Below are positions 17,360-25,177 of a stretch of DNA of 64,000 bases, piece by piece. Origin of the DNA: Neoroseomonas oryzicola (GTDB lineage: Bacteria > Pseudomonadota > Alphaproteobacteria > Acetobacterales > Acetobacteraceae). The notes beneath the pieces are model-generated. The model saw nothing but the letters and a program-made list of their open reading frames with translations, did no database searches and was not told the origin of the DNA. Every line of letters begins with the position of its first letter. Position 1 is the stretch's first letter. The stretch lies in contig NZ_JAAVUP010000003.1 in assembly GCF_012163135.1 (NCBI RefSeq), positions 90,283 to 154,282 on the forward strand. Direction: 5' to 3'. Position numbers and translations under genes: made by a program.

Positions 17360-17591
17360 TGCGTGCTCTTCGCATCGAGATCACCCGGATCGCGTTGCCG
17401 CGCCGCGTGAAGACGATGCTCACATAGCGCCCGTCCAATCGGCCGGTCAGCAACCAGCGCTGTTCTTCCCCCGTGGGTCGCGCCGGAGCGATCAGATGAG
17501 CTTCCTCAAAGACAAACAGCACGTCCAGAAAATCGAGGCCGTGCTTGTCGATGTTGGCGAGACGCTTGGCCTCGTCCCATTCGAATTCCAT
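17322..17591 (-). CDS. brnT: BrnT-type ribonuclease toxin
   Basis: The 89-residue toxin has the BrnT signature FEWDEAKRLANIDKHGLDF at residues 3-21, the central RWLLTGRLDGRYVSIVFTRRGNAIRVISMRRA with the conserved basic residues, and ends ERKRYQ. BrnT is a RelE-fold RNase that stops growth when unbound. It is followed by brnA with a 38-base overlap. The length is standard and no damage is seen. A promoter and palindrome lie at 17630-17658. Confidence 0.93.
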   Translation of the reverse strand: MEFEWDEAKRLANIDKHGLDFLDVLFVFEEAHLIAPARPTGEEQRWLLTGRLDGRYVSIVFTRRGNAIRVISMRRARNEERKRYQAIFG

Positions 17592-17629
17592 GCGGTTTCA
17601 TCTGCATTGGCATGTCCCCTGGACTTCGA

Positions 17630-17658
17630 AATGTAGCTACAATTGCAGCGACATACAA
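17630..17658 (-). promoter_or_regulatory. brnTA promoter with overlapping operator palindrome
   Basis: On the minus strand, TTGTAT (17658-17653) and TACATT (17635-17630) are 17 bases apart, a good sigma-70 spacing. The perfect palindrome TGTAGCTACA (17632-17641) overlaps the -10 box. BrnA is a ribbon-helix-helix repressor of its own operon in studied cases, so this is a strong candidate operator. It lies 39 bases before the brnT ATG. Confidence 0.55.
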
Positions 17659-17661
17659 GAT

Positions 17662-17768
17662 GGGTTCCGAGGGCCTTTCGGCCCTCGGCGGGTGGGGTTT
17701 CGGGGAGGGCGGCGCCCTCCCCGCTCCCCAGTCACACCCCAGTTCGCGGGAGGGCAGAGCCCTCCCGC
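17662..17768. repeat. Double-hairpin intergenic element, copy 2, plus a third hairpin
   Basis: GGGTTCC is followed by hairpin 1 (arms CCGAGGGCC and GGCCCTCGG, loop TTTC), GGCGGGTGGGG, then hairpin 2 (GGGGAGGGC and GCCCTCCCC around GGC). A further perfect hairpin, GCGGGAGGGC / AGA / GCCCTCCCGC, occupies 17746-17768 immediately before the stop of the THUMP methyltransferase gene. It separates that gene's 3' end from the brnT promoter. Confidence 0.75.
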
Positions 17769-17770
17769 CG

Positions 17771-18886
17771 TCACCCCAGCGCCGCAGTCCGGAACAGCGT
17801 CACCCGCAGCCCGCCGTGCGGCACCGGCGGCCCGCTCGGCAGGAAGGGCAGCCCGGTGGCGTGGGCCAGTTTCGGGTCGGCGGCGACCAGGCCGACGCGC
17901 CAGCCCTTGAAGTGCGTCGCCAGTGTCCGGCCGAGGGCCTGGTAGAGGGGGGTGAGGTATTTCGCCTCGCCCAGGCGGGTGCCGTAGGGCGGGTTGGTGA
18001 TGACGAGGCCGGGCGGGCCTTCGGGGGGGCGGGCCTCGCTGATCGGGGCCTGGTGGAATTCGGTGATGGCGGCGACGCCGGCGCGTTCGGCGTTGGCGCG
18101 GGACATCGCGACCGCGCCGGCGTCGCGGTCGGTGCCGTGGAAGCGGTTCGCGGGGGTGGGGCGGGCTTTCGGTTCGCGCAGGCGGGCCCAGGCCTCGGCG
18201 TTGAAGGTGGCGAGGCGTTCGAAGGCGAAGTGGCGGGCGCGGCCGGGGTTGAGGCGGGCGGCGATCTCGGCGGCCTCGATGACGAAGGTGCCGGAGCCGC
18301 ACATGGGGTCGAGGACGGGTTCGGCGCCGTCGAAGCCGCATTGGCGGAGGAAGAGGGCGGCGAGTGTCTCGCGCAGGGGGGCGGCGTTCACCTCGGCCTT
18401 GAAGCCGCGCTTGTGGAGGGGCTCGCCCGAGGTGTCGATGCTGAGGGTGCAGAGGTCGTGGTCGATGCGGGCCATGACCGTGACCTCGGCGTCGGGGTCG
18501 TGGGGGGCGCCGGTGGTGGCGTGGATGGCGGTGGCGATGCGCTCGGCCGCCGCGCCCGAGTGGTAGATGCGCGACTTGTGGCAGGTGGCTTCGACGCGGA
18601 AGGGGGTGTCGGGGCGGAGGATGTCGGCCCAGGGGGTGCGGCGGGCGCGGGCGTCGAGGTGGGCGAGGTGGGTGACGTGGAAGGCGTCGAGGCGGGCGAG
18701 GATGCGCGTCGCGCCGCGGATCCAGAGGTTGGCGCGCCAGACGTCGGGCCAGGTGCCGCGGGTGATGACGCCGCCGGGGACGGGTTTCGGGCGCTTGAAG
18801 GCCTTGAGGCTGACTTCCTCGGCCAGGGTGGGTTCGAGGCCCGGGGCGGTGGCGAGGAAGATCTCGAAGTCCGGGTGGTGGGTCAT
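17771..18886 (-). CDS. THUMP-domain RNA guanine-N2 methyltransferase (RlmL/Trm14 type)
   Basis: The 371-residue protein has an N-terminal ferredoxin-like/THUMP region (FEIFLATAPGLEPTLAEEV ... FRVEATCHKSRIYHSGAAAERI) that binds RNA. The C-terminal Rossmann methyltransferase shows the SAM motif VLDPMCGSGTFVIEAA and the catalytic NPPYGTRLGE. It is the size of the N-terminal half of E. coli RlmL and of archaeal Trm14, so it probably methylates guanine N2 in 23S rRNA or tRNA. The exact target is not clear. It ends three bases after the repeat hairpin and stands alone. Confidence 0.92.
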   Translation of the reverse strand: MTHHPDFEIFLATAPGLEPTLAEEVSLKAFKRPKPVPGGVITRGTWPDVWRANLWIRGATRILARLDAFHVTHLAHLDARARRTPWADILRPDTPFRVEATCHKSRIYHSGAAAERIATAIHATTGAPHDPDAEVTVMARIDHDLCTLSIDTSGEPLHKRGFKAEVNAAPLRETLAALFLRQCGFDGAEPVLDPMCGSGTFVIEAAEIAARLNPGRARHFAFERLATFNAEAWARLREPKARPTPANRFHGTDRDAGAVAMSRANAERAGVAAITEFHQAPISEARPPEGPPGLVITNPPYGTRLGEAKYLTPLYQALGRTLATHFKGWRVGLVAADPKLAHATGLPFLPSGPPVPHGGLRVTLFRTAALG

Positions 18887-18913
18887 CCGGCGGGGGTGTA
18901 GCGCGCCGGGGGG

Positions 18914-19022
18914 TGGGTTCCGAGGGGGTTTCGGGTGTTGGCGGCGGGGGGCCCATGCGCAGCGCCGGGGGCGTCGCGCATGGGGGGTGGGGCGGGGGTT
19001 CGGGGAGGGCGGGCCCCCCCCG
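18914..19022. repeat. Degenerate double-hairpin element, copy 3
   Basis: The spacer contains GGGTTCCGAGGG, TTTCGGG and, after an insert holding CCCATGCGC/GCGCATGGG arms, GGTTCGGGGAGGGCGGGCC. These match the landmarks of copies 1 and 2, but the stems are broken. It separates the THUMP methyltransferase gene from the DUF2852 gene. Confidence 0.45.
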
Positions 19023-19028
19023 GTCCGG

Positions 19029-19520
19029 TCAGGTGCGGGGCTGGTCGTCCGCCGGGGGCTGGGGCGGGCGGGTGCGGCGGTCGGTCATGAACTGCTCGAA
19101 TTCCGCGCGGTCCTTGGCGAAGCGGAGGCGTTCGAGGAAGGCGGCGAAGTCCTTCTGTTCCTCTTCCAGGCGGCGCAGCGTGTCCTGGCGGTATTCGTCG
19201 AAGGCGGCGTTGCCGGAGGAGGGCTGGGAGTCCTCGCCCCAGCGGGCCCAGGCGCAGGGGCCGGCGGTGGTGCCGTTAGGGGCCATGGCGAAGCGCTGGG
19301 CCCAGCGGCGGCCGATGCGGCCGGAGCCGATCATGAAGAACAGGATCGCGAGGCCGATGGGCCAGAAGGCGATGAAGCCGATGACCATGGCGGCGATGAG
19401 GATGGGCTTGGGGGCGTTCCAGGGGGTCCATCCGGCGGGGCCGTGGCTGCGGTCGTCCCGCCAGCGGCGCTCGCGGCGGCTCGGGTAGGCGGCGGCGTCG
19501 GGGGTGGCGGTGGCGGACAT
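19029..19520 (-). CDS. DUF2852 membrane protein
   Basis: The 163-residue protein has one or two closely packed hydrophobic segments near residues 38-65 (ILIAAMVIGFIAFWPIGLAILFFMIGSG), preceded by WTPWNAPKP, then a cytoplasmic tail with the family's NAAFDEYRQDTLRRLEEEQKDFAAFLERLRFAKDRAEFEQFM. This is DUF2852, widespread in alphaproteobacteria and of unknown function. GAGGAG precedes the ATG. Upstream lies a clear palindrome shared with tetR, so the neighbouring regulator probably controls it. Confidence 0.88.
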   Translation of the reverse strand: MSATATPDAAAYPSRRERRWRDDRSHGPAGWTPWNAPKPILIAAMVIGFIAFWPIGLAILFFMIGSGRIGRRWAQRFAMAPNGTTAGPCAWARWGEDSQPSSGNAAFDEYRQDTLRRLEEEQKDFAAFLERLRFAKDRAEFEQFMTDRRTRPPQPPADDQPRT

Positions 19521-19551
19521 GGGGCTCCTCGTGTGGGTTCGGCCTGCGGGA

Positions 19552-19574
19552 TGTAAATGCAAGCGACATTTACA
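19552..19574. promoter_or_regulatory. TetR-type operator upstream of the DUF2852 gene
   Basis: TGTAAATG and CATTTACA are perfect 8-bp arms separated by 7 bases, 32 bases before the DUF2852 ATG. The right arm continues as CATTTACATTG. A near-identical CATTTGCATTG starts at 20269, just before tetR. The shared motif ties both promoters to the TetR protein between them. Confidence 0.65.
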
Positions 19575-19627
19575 TTGGGGATCGGAACGGGTGGGGTCAA
19601 GTGGAATCGCGCGGGTGCTGCAATTCG

Positions 19628-20260
19628 TTACCGGGGGCCGGCGAGGCCGAGGGACTGGAGGTAGATGAGGATGCCGGCCTCGAGCAGGTCCTCGGGCGAC
19701 ATGGGGAGTTTGCGGCGGGAGGCGTCGGGGCGGCAGAAGAGCGAGGCGATGCCGTGGGAGAGCGACCAGATGTGGAGCGCGACCATGAGGACGGGCGGGC
19801 GGGGGCCGGTCTCGGGCAGGCGGGAGACGAGCTTCTCGGTGGCCTCGCGCAGGACGGAGAAGGCGCGGTCGGCGGCGGCGGCGAGGCCGGGGTGGTCCTC
19901 CGGGGCCAGGTGGGTTTCGAACATGGCGGCGTAGAAGGCGGGTTCGCGCCGGGCGAAGTCGAGATAGGCGCGGCCGAGGGCCTCGAAGGCGGCGGGCAGG
20001 TTGGGGCCGGCGGCGGTCCAGGCGCGGGAGAGGTGGTCGGCGAAGCGTTCGTAGCCGCGGATGGCGACCTCGGCGAGGAGGGCCTGGGCGTCGCGGAAGT
20101 GGCGGTAGGGGGCGCCGGGGGAGACGCCGGCGAGGCGGGCGGCCTCGGCGACGGTGAAGCCGGCGGGGCCATGCTGGGCGATGAGCGTGACGGCGGCTTC
20201 GACCAGCGCCTCGCGCAGGTTGCCGTGGTGGTAGCCGCGCCGTTCGCCGAATCTCGACAT
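19628..20260 (-). CDS. TetR family transcriptional regulator
   Basis: This 210-residue regulator has the N-terminal HTH YHHGNLREALVEAAVTLIAQHGPAGFTVAEAARLAGVSPGAPYRHF (residues 10-55), the standard TetR DNA-binding fold, and a helical ligand-binding domain with WSLSHGIASLF near the end, seen in the WHG/TetR_C_33 class. The ATG at 20260 is preceded by a CATTTGCATTG half-site, suggesting autoregulation. The DUF2852 gene follows 107 bases downstream and carries the full palindrome. The ligand is unknown. Confidence 0.93.
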   Translation of the reverse strand: MSRFGERRGYHHGNLREALVEAAVTLIAQHGPAGFTVAEAARLAGVSPGAPYRHFRDAQALLAEVAIRGYERFADHLSRAWTAAGPNLPAAFEALGRAYLDFARREPAFYAAMFETHLAPEDHPGLAAAADRAFSVLREATEKLVSRLPETGPRPPVLMVALHIWSLSHGIASLFCRPDASRRKLPMSPEDLLEAGILIYLQSLGLAGPR

Positions 20261-20268
20261 GTGAGGAT

Positions 20269-20280
20269 CATTTGCATTGC
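20269..20280. promoter_or_regulatory. Half-operator upstream of tetR
   Basis: CATTTGCATTGC lies eight bases before the tetR start codon (minus strand) and matches 10 of the first 11 bases of CATTTACATTG at 19567. It is a likely lower-affinity autoregulatory site. Confidence 0.45.
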
Positions 20281-20324
20281 GGGCGGCGCCGCGCCAGGGG
20301 GGAGTCCTGGCGTTGGCGGCAACC

Positions 20325-20392
20325 GGCCCGCTCCCCCGCCCGGCCACCCATTCCAGGATACTGACGTGGGTGGCCGGGTGGGGGTGCGGGCC
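20325..20392. repeat. GGCCCGC palindromic repeat, copy 1
   Basis: The element begins GGCCCGC and ends GCGGGCC. Inside are the arms CGGCCACCCA and TGGGTGGCCG around TTCCAGGATACTGACG. Copies with the same core occur at 36561-36627 (same orientation) and 31707-31768 (inverted). It fills the divergent tetR/peptidase C26 spacer. Confidence 0.75.
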
Positions 20393-20462
20393 GGCGCCGG
20401 CGAACCGGCAGATCACGCCCTGTCGCTGGACGCGGCGCGGGGCGGGTCGCTACGAGAGACGC

Positions 20463-21169
20463 ATGCGCACGCGACCCCTGATTGGCGTCACCCTCGATTC
20501 CGAACCGGCCGGCGGCTGGTCGAAGCTGCCGTGGTACGCGCTGCGGCAGAACTACTTCTCGGCCGTGATCGCGGCGGGGGGGTTGCCGGTGGCGCTGCCG
20601 CACCATCCCGAGCTCGCCGCGGCCTACATGGACGAGGTGGACGGGCTGCTGGTGACGGGCGGGGCCTTCGACGTGGACCCGGCGCTGTGGGGCGGCGGGG
20701 CGCCGCATCCGAAGGTGACGCTGAAGCCGGGGCGGACGGATTTCGAGCTGGCGGCGACGCGGGCCGCGCTCGATCGCGACATGCCGGTGCTGGGGATCTG
20801 CGGCGGGCAGCAATTGCTCGCGGTCGCCTTCGGCGGGACGCTGATCCAGCACATCCCGGACGAGGTCGCGGGGGCGCTGCCGCATGAGCAGCCGAACCCG
20901 CGCACGGAGCCTGGGCATGAGGTCGCGATCGCGGAGGGGACGCTGCTGTCGCGCATCGTGGGCGCGCCGCGCATGGCGGTGAATTCGGCGCATCACCAGG
21001 CGGTGGCGACGGCTGGCGCCGGCGTGGTGAACGCGGTGGCGCCGGACGGCGTCGTGGAGGGTGTCGAGCATCCGGGGCATCGGTTTGCCCTGGGTGTGCA
21101 GTGGCATCCGGAATATGCGGTCGATCCGCGCGATCCTTCGATCTTCGCGGCCTTCGTGGAGGCGTGCCG

Positions 21170-21173
<4 letters not shown>
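20463..21173 (+). CDS. Class I glutamine amidotransferase-like hydrolase (peptidase C26, PuuD-like)
   Basis: The 236-residue protein resembles gamma-glutamyl-gamma-aminobutyrate hydrolase: IGVTLDSE at the N-terminus, DGLLVTGGAFDVDP, the nucleophile elbow GICGGQQ with Cys113, and the catalytic His and Glu in VQWHPEYA. The family hydrolyses gamma-glutamyl amides in polyamine or related catabolism in the cytosol. I start at MRTRPLIG; upstream in-frame sequence runs through a repeat element. Its TGA overlaps the GTG of the pseudouridine synthase gene. Confidence 0.92.
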
Positions 21174-22054
<881 letters not shown>

Positions 22055-22127
22055 GGCCGGGCAGACGGGGCGTCGAGCTTCGTCGTCCCGCCGACCCAGC
22101 CCGGATTGCCCGGCGGCCCAAGATGAA

Positions 22128-22149
22128 GATCGTGACGATCCGGTATGAT
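22128..22149 (+). promoter_or_regulatory. Palindrome and -10-like box upstream of rsmD
   Basis: GATCGTGACGATC (22128-22140) is a perfect palindrome around one central base and is followed four bases later by TATGAT (22144-22149). No good -35 box is placed at 17 bases. This may be the rsmD promoter with an operator. The 205-base spacer contains no gene. Confidence 0.3.
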
Positions 22150-22258
22150 GTTCGCGACGCTCGACACCGGGCGCGCGCGCACTGCATAGGTTCGTCATGC
22201 AGCGGACGGCGCGCCACATCCTGACCCCGAGACCGGCCGCCGCCGCGATTCCGCCGCC

Positions 22259-22828
22259 GTGAGGATCATCGCCGGGCGCCACCGCGGACGACTGCTGCGC
22301 GCGCCGGAAGGCGAGGCGACGCGGCCGACCGCGGACCGGGTGCGCCAGGCACTGTTCGACATGCTGTGGCACGCCGCCTGGGGCGGGCGGACGGCGGTGC
22401 ACGACCAGCTCGTGCTCGACGCCTTCGCGGGGACCGGGGCGCTGGGGCTCGAGGCGCTGTCGCGCGGGGCGGACCACTGCACCTTCATCGAGCGCGACCG
22501 CGCGGCGCTGAACGTGCTGCGCGCGAATATAGGCGCCTGCAAGGAGGAGCCGCGGACGGCAGTGCTCGCCGCGGATGCGACGCGCCCGCCGCCGGCGCGG
22601 GTGCCGTGCGGGCTGGTGTTTCTCGATCCGCCCTATGGCAAGGGGCTGGTGCCGCTGGCGATCGCGGGGCTTGCCGCCGCGGGGTGGATCGCGCCGGGGG
22701 CGCTGGTGGTGGCGGAGACCGGGGAGGGCGAGACGCTCGACCTGCCGGGCTACGAGATGCTGGCGACGCGCAGCCACGGGGCGGCGACGGTGCATGTGCT
22801 GCGGGCGCCGGGGGGCGGGGGGAATTGA
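22259..22828 (+). CDS. rsmD: 16S rRNA (guanine966-N2)-methyltransferase RsmD
   Basis: The GTG start gives RIIAGRHRGRLLRAPEG, followed by TRPTADRVRQALFDML, the family's N-terminal signature. The SAM site is VLDAFAGTGALGLEALSRGA and the catalytic motif is VFLDPPYGKG. The enzyme methylates G966 in the small-subunit rRNA during assembly. The 189-residue length is standard. It lies downstream of the RluB-type gene, a common pairing of rRNA modification genes in alphaproteobacteria. Confidence 0.95.
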   Translation: MRIIAGRHRGRLLRAPEGEATRPTADRVRQALFDMLWHAAWGGRTAVHDQLVLDAFAGTGALGLEALSRGADHCTFIERDRAALNVLRANIGACKEEPRTAVLAADATRPPPARVPCGLVFLDPPYGKGLVPLAIAGLAAAGWIAPGALVVAETGEGETLDLPGYEMLATRSHGAATVHVLRAPGGGGN

Positions 22829-22839
22829 GGTGGCTGACC

Positions 22840-22871
22840 GGGAGGGGTTCTGACCCTTTCGGGCCCTCCCC
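22840..22871. terminator. Hairpin behind rsmD
   Basis: GGGAGGG at 22840-22846 pairs with CCCTCCC at 22864-22870, and an inner CCC-TTTC-GGG hairpin is nested inside. It begins 11 bases after the rsmD stop codon. The TTTC loop and flanking GGTTC recall the double-hairpin family. Confidence 0.5.
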
Positions 22872-23106
22872 GCCAGGGTTCCCATTGACCCGCAAGGCAA
22901 CGTCCATGGGGCCCGCTCCTCCGACAGGCCTTGGCGGAAACGGTATCGGGTGCCGAGGGCCGTTTCGTCTTCGGCGGTGAGCCGTCGGACGTATCTGACG
23001 CGCCCCCAGGTAACGTGCGCCGGACCGCGCCGTCGTGGCGCAAGAGCCGCATCCGCGGCCGGCGCGGCGCGCCGACCCGTCACCTCGGCCTAACTGCGTC
23101 CCGCCC
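22872..23106. other. Gene-free spacer between rsmD and the LysR gene
   Basis: The 235 bases have no credible ORF. GCAACGTCCATGGGG and GCATCCGCGG inside it resemble blocks in the 51.2-kb spacer, hinting at a third, more diverged copy of that repeat. Nothing else is evident. Confidence 0.35.
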
Positions 23107-24084
23107 TTACGTGCAGTCGCCCGGCAGCCCGAGTTCGTCGCACCACGCCGACGCGGCCATTTCGCCCTCGCGGTCCGCCGTCCGGAGCAGGTCGAGGAAG
23201 GCCTCCTCAGCCTCCCCCAGCGCGCGGTTGCGCAGCCTGATGATCCCTGGATGCACGGACACCCAGGGGTCGCGCCACGGCAATGCGACGACCTGGCCGG
23301 CCCGCAGCGCCGGTGCGGCGATGGCGATCGTCACCGCCACGACGGCATCCGAGTGCGGGAGCGCGCGCAGCGCGACGGTCGGGCTTTCATGGATCAGGGC
23401 CGGGAAGGCCGCATGCGTGCGGCCCGCCGCCTTCGCCTCCGCGCGCGCGGCGGCGATCGGCGCCTGGACCGCCGTCGGGATGCGCCCGATCAGCACCACC
23501 GGATAGGCGACGATGTCAGCAAGGCCGATGCCGGCGCGGCCGAGAAGCGGGTGGCCGGGCCGGACGACGAAGACGCCCGGCTGCGGCCGCAGCCGTTCGA
23601 CTTCGAGGCCGTCGCCCATCTCCGGCTCGAAGCCCCGCAGGTCGAGCAGGCCGAGCGTCGCCTCCCGCTCATGCACCGCGCGGGGCACCTCGGCCCAGTT
23701 GGCCGAGACCAGGCGCACGCGCACGCGCGGATACAACGACAGCATGCGCGACGCGGCGACGAGGCCGAGCGTCTCGGCGATGTAGGCGCCGGCGGCGATG
23801 TTGAGGTCGCGCACCTGGTCGCCGCGCGCCTCGGCGGCGTGGCGGCCGAGGCGGTCGAGCCGGTCGAGGATCTCCCCAGCGTCGGTCAGCACCGCCCGGC
23901 CGAGGTCCGTCGTCGTCACCCCGCGCGGGCTGCGTTCGAAGAGCGGGCCGCGCAGGCGCGCTTCGAGCGCGGCCAGTTGCCGCGTCAGCGCCGGCTGCGC
24001 GATGCCGAGCACGCGGGCCGCCCTGACCAGGCTGCCGTGCTCATGGATCGCGCGGACCATGCGGAGGTCGCGGACCTCGAACAT
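23107..24084 (-). CDS. LysR family transcriptional regulator
   Basis: The 325-residue regulator starts at MFEVRDLRMVRAIHEHGSLVRAARVLGIAQPALTRQLAALE, the LysR winged HTH. A substrate-binding domain follows, with the linker region and GLLDLRGFEPEMGDGLEVERL. It is divergent from the formylglycine enzyme/sulfatase operon, with a 100-base spacer holding a T-N11-A box, so it most likely controls that operon. The inducer is probably a sulfate ester or its product. The extended upstream frame overlaps the FGE start and is rejected. Confidence 0.93.
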   Translation of the reverse strand: MFEVRDLRMVRAIHEHGSLVRAARVLGIAQPALTRQLAALEARLRGPLFERSPRGVTTTDLGRAVLTDAGEILDRLDRLGRHAAEARGDQVRDLNIAAGAYIAETLGLVAASRMLSLYPRVRVRLVSANWAEVPRAVHEREATLGLLDLRGFEPEMGDGLEVERLRPQPGVFVVRPGHPLLGRAGIGLADIVAYPVVLIGRIPTAVQAPIAAARAEAKAAGRTHAAFPALIHESPTVALRALPHSDAVVAVTIAIAAPALRAGQVVALPWRDPWVSVHPGIIRLRNRALGEAEEAFLDLLRTADREGEMAASAWCDELGLPGDCT

Positions 24085-24108
24085 ATGCCTCCCCGAGCAA
24101 TCGAAGAT

Positions 24109-24121
24109 TGCCGAACCGGCA
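24109..24121. promoter_or_regulatory. LysR-type T-N11-A box
   Basis: TGCCGAACCGGCA has 5-bp perfect arms (TGCCG, CGGCA) and the T-N11-A form typical of LysR-regulator binding sites. It lies 25 bases before the regulator's own ATG and 64 bases before the FGE gene. Confidence 0.6.
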
Positions 24122-24184
24122 TTGGGCACCGCCGCCGCAACGATGGCAACGTCCGTGCCGCGGAACCGAGGGAGGAACAGGGCC

Positions 24185-25177
24185 ATGCGGAACGCCGCAG
24201 CCGCCGCGCCGGCCCTGCCGGACCAGGGCGCGACGGGCGCCATGGCGCGCATCCCCGGCGGGACCTTCCTGATGGGCTCGGACCTTCATTACCCCGAGGA
24301 AGGCCCCGCGCATCCCGTGCGCGTCGGCGCCTTCGACATGGACGTCACGACCGTCACCAACGCCCAGTTCGCCGCCTTCGTCGCCGCGACGGGCTATGTG
24401 ACGGTCGCCGAGCGGCCGCTCGACCCCGCCCTTTATCCCGGCGCGGATGCCGCCATGCTGGTGCCGGGCGCGCTGGTGTTCCGCATGACGGAAGGCCCGG
24501 TCGACACGCGCGACATCTCGAACTGGTGGCACTGGACGCCAGGCGCCCATTGGCGCGCGCCCGAAGGCCCGGGCAGCAGCATCGATGGGCGGGAGGACCA
24601 CCCCGTCGTCCAGGTCGCCTTCGAGGATGCCGCGGCCTATGCGCGCTGGGCCGGCAAGGAACTGCCGAGCGAGGCGGAGTGGGAATTCGCCGCCCGCGGC
24701 GGGATCGAGGGCGCGGAATTCGCCTGGGGCGACGAGCTCGCGCCTGGTGGGGTGCACGTCGCGAACACCTGGCAGGGCCCCTTCCCCTGGCGGAACTTCG
24801 CCACCGACGGCTTCGAGCGGACCTGCCCGGTGCAGTCCTTCCCCGCCAATCCCTACGGCCTGCACGAGGTCTGCGGGAATGTCTGGGAATGGACGACGGA
24901 TTGGTGGGCCGCCCAGCACGCCGCCGATCCGAAGAAGCCGTGCTGCGCGCCGGTCAACCCGCGCGGGCCGGCGATCGAGGGGTCCTTCGACCCGGCCCAG
25001 CCCGCCATCCGCATCCCGCGCAAGGTTGTGAAGGGGGGCTCCTTCCTTTGTGCGCCATCCTATTGCCGTCGCTACCGCCCTGCGGCCCGCCACGCGCAGA
25101 TGGTCGACACGGGCATGAGCCACATCGGGTTCCGCTGCATTCGTCGCCACAGTGCCAGCCCAGGAGATACGGCATGA
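24185..25177 (+). CDS. Formylglycine-generating enzyme (sulfatase-modifying)
   Basis: The 330-residue enzyme oxidises the active-site Cys of type I sulfatases to formylglycine. The N-terminus carries MARIPGGTFLMGSD; later come LPSEAEWEFAARGG and YGLHEVCGNVWEWTTDW. The two catalytic, copper-binding cysteines are in GGSFLCAPSYCRRYRPAAR (Cys289 and Cys294), which marks a true FGE rather than a non-catalytic FGE-sulfatase-domain protein. GGAGG lies nine bases before the ATG. Its TGA overlaps the sulfatase ATG, coupling enzyme and substrate. There is no signal peptide, so it acts in the cytosol before the sulfatase is exported. Confidence 0.94.
   Translation: MRNAAAAAPALPDQGATGAMARIPGGTFLMGSDLHYPEEGPAHPVRVGAFDMDVTTVTNAQFAAFVAATGYVTVAERPLDPALYPGADAAMLVPGALVFRMTEGPVDTRDISNWWHWTPGAHWRAPEGPGSSIDGREDHPVVQVAFEDAAAYARWAGKELPSEAEWEFAARGGIEGAEFAWGDELAPGGVHVANTWQGPFPWRNFATDGFERTCPVQSFPANPYGLHEVCGNVWEWTTDWWAAQHAADPKKPCCAPVNPRGPAIEGSFDPAQPAIRIPRKVVKGGSFLCAPSYCRRYRPAARHAQMVDTGMSHIGFRCIRRHSASPGDTA

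Noticed and set aside
23035..25173. Long plus-strand extension in front of the sulfatase
   Set aside because: It crosses the LysR gene and is out of frame with the FGE gene; the sulfatase has its own Tat signal and ATG at 25174.
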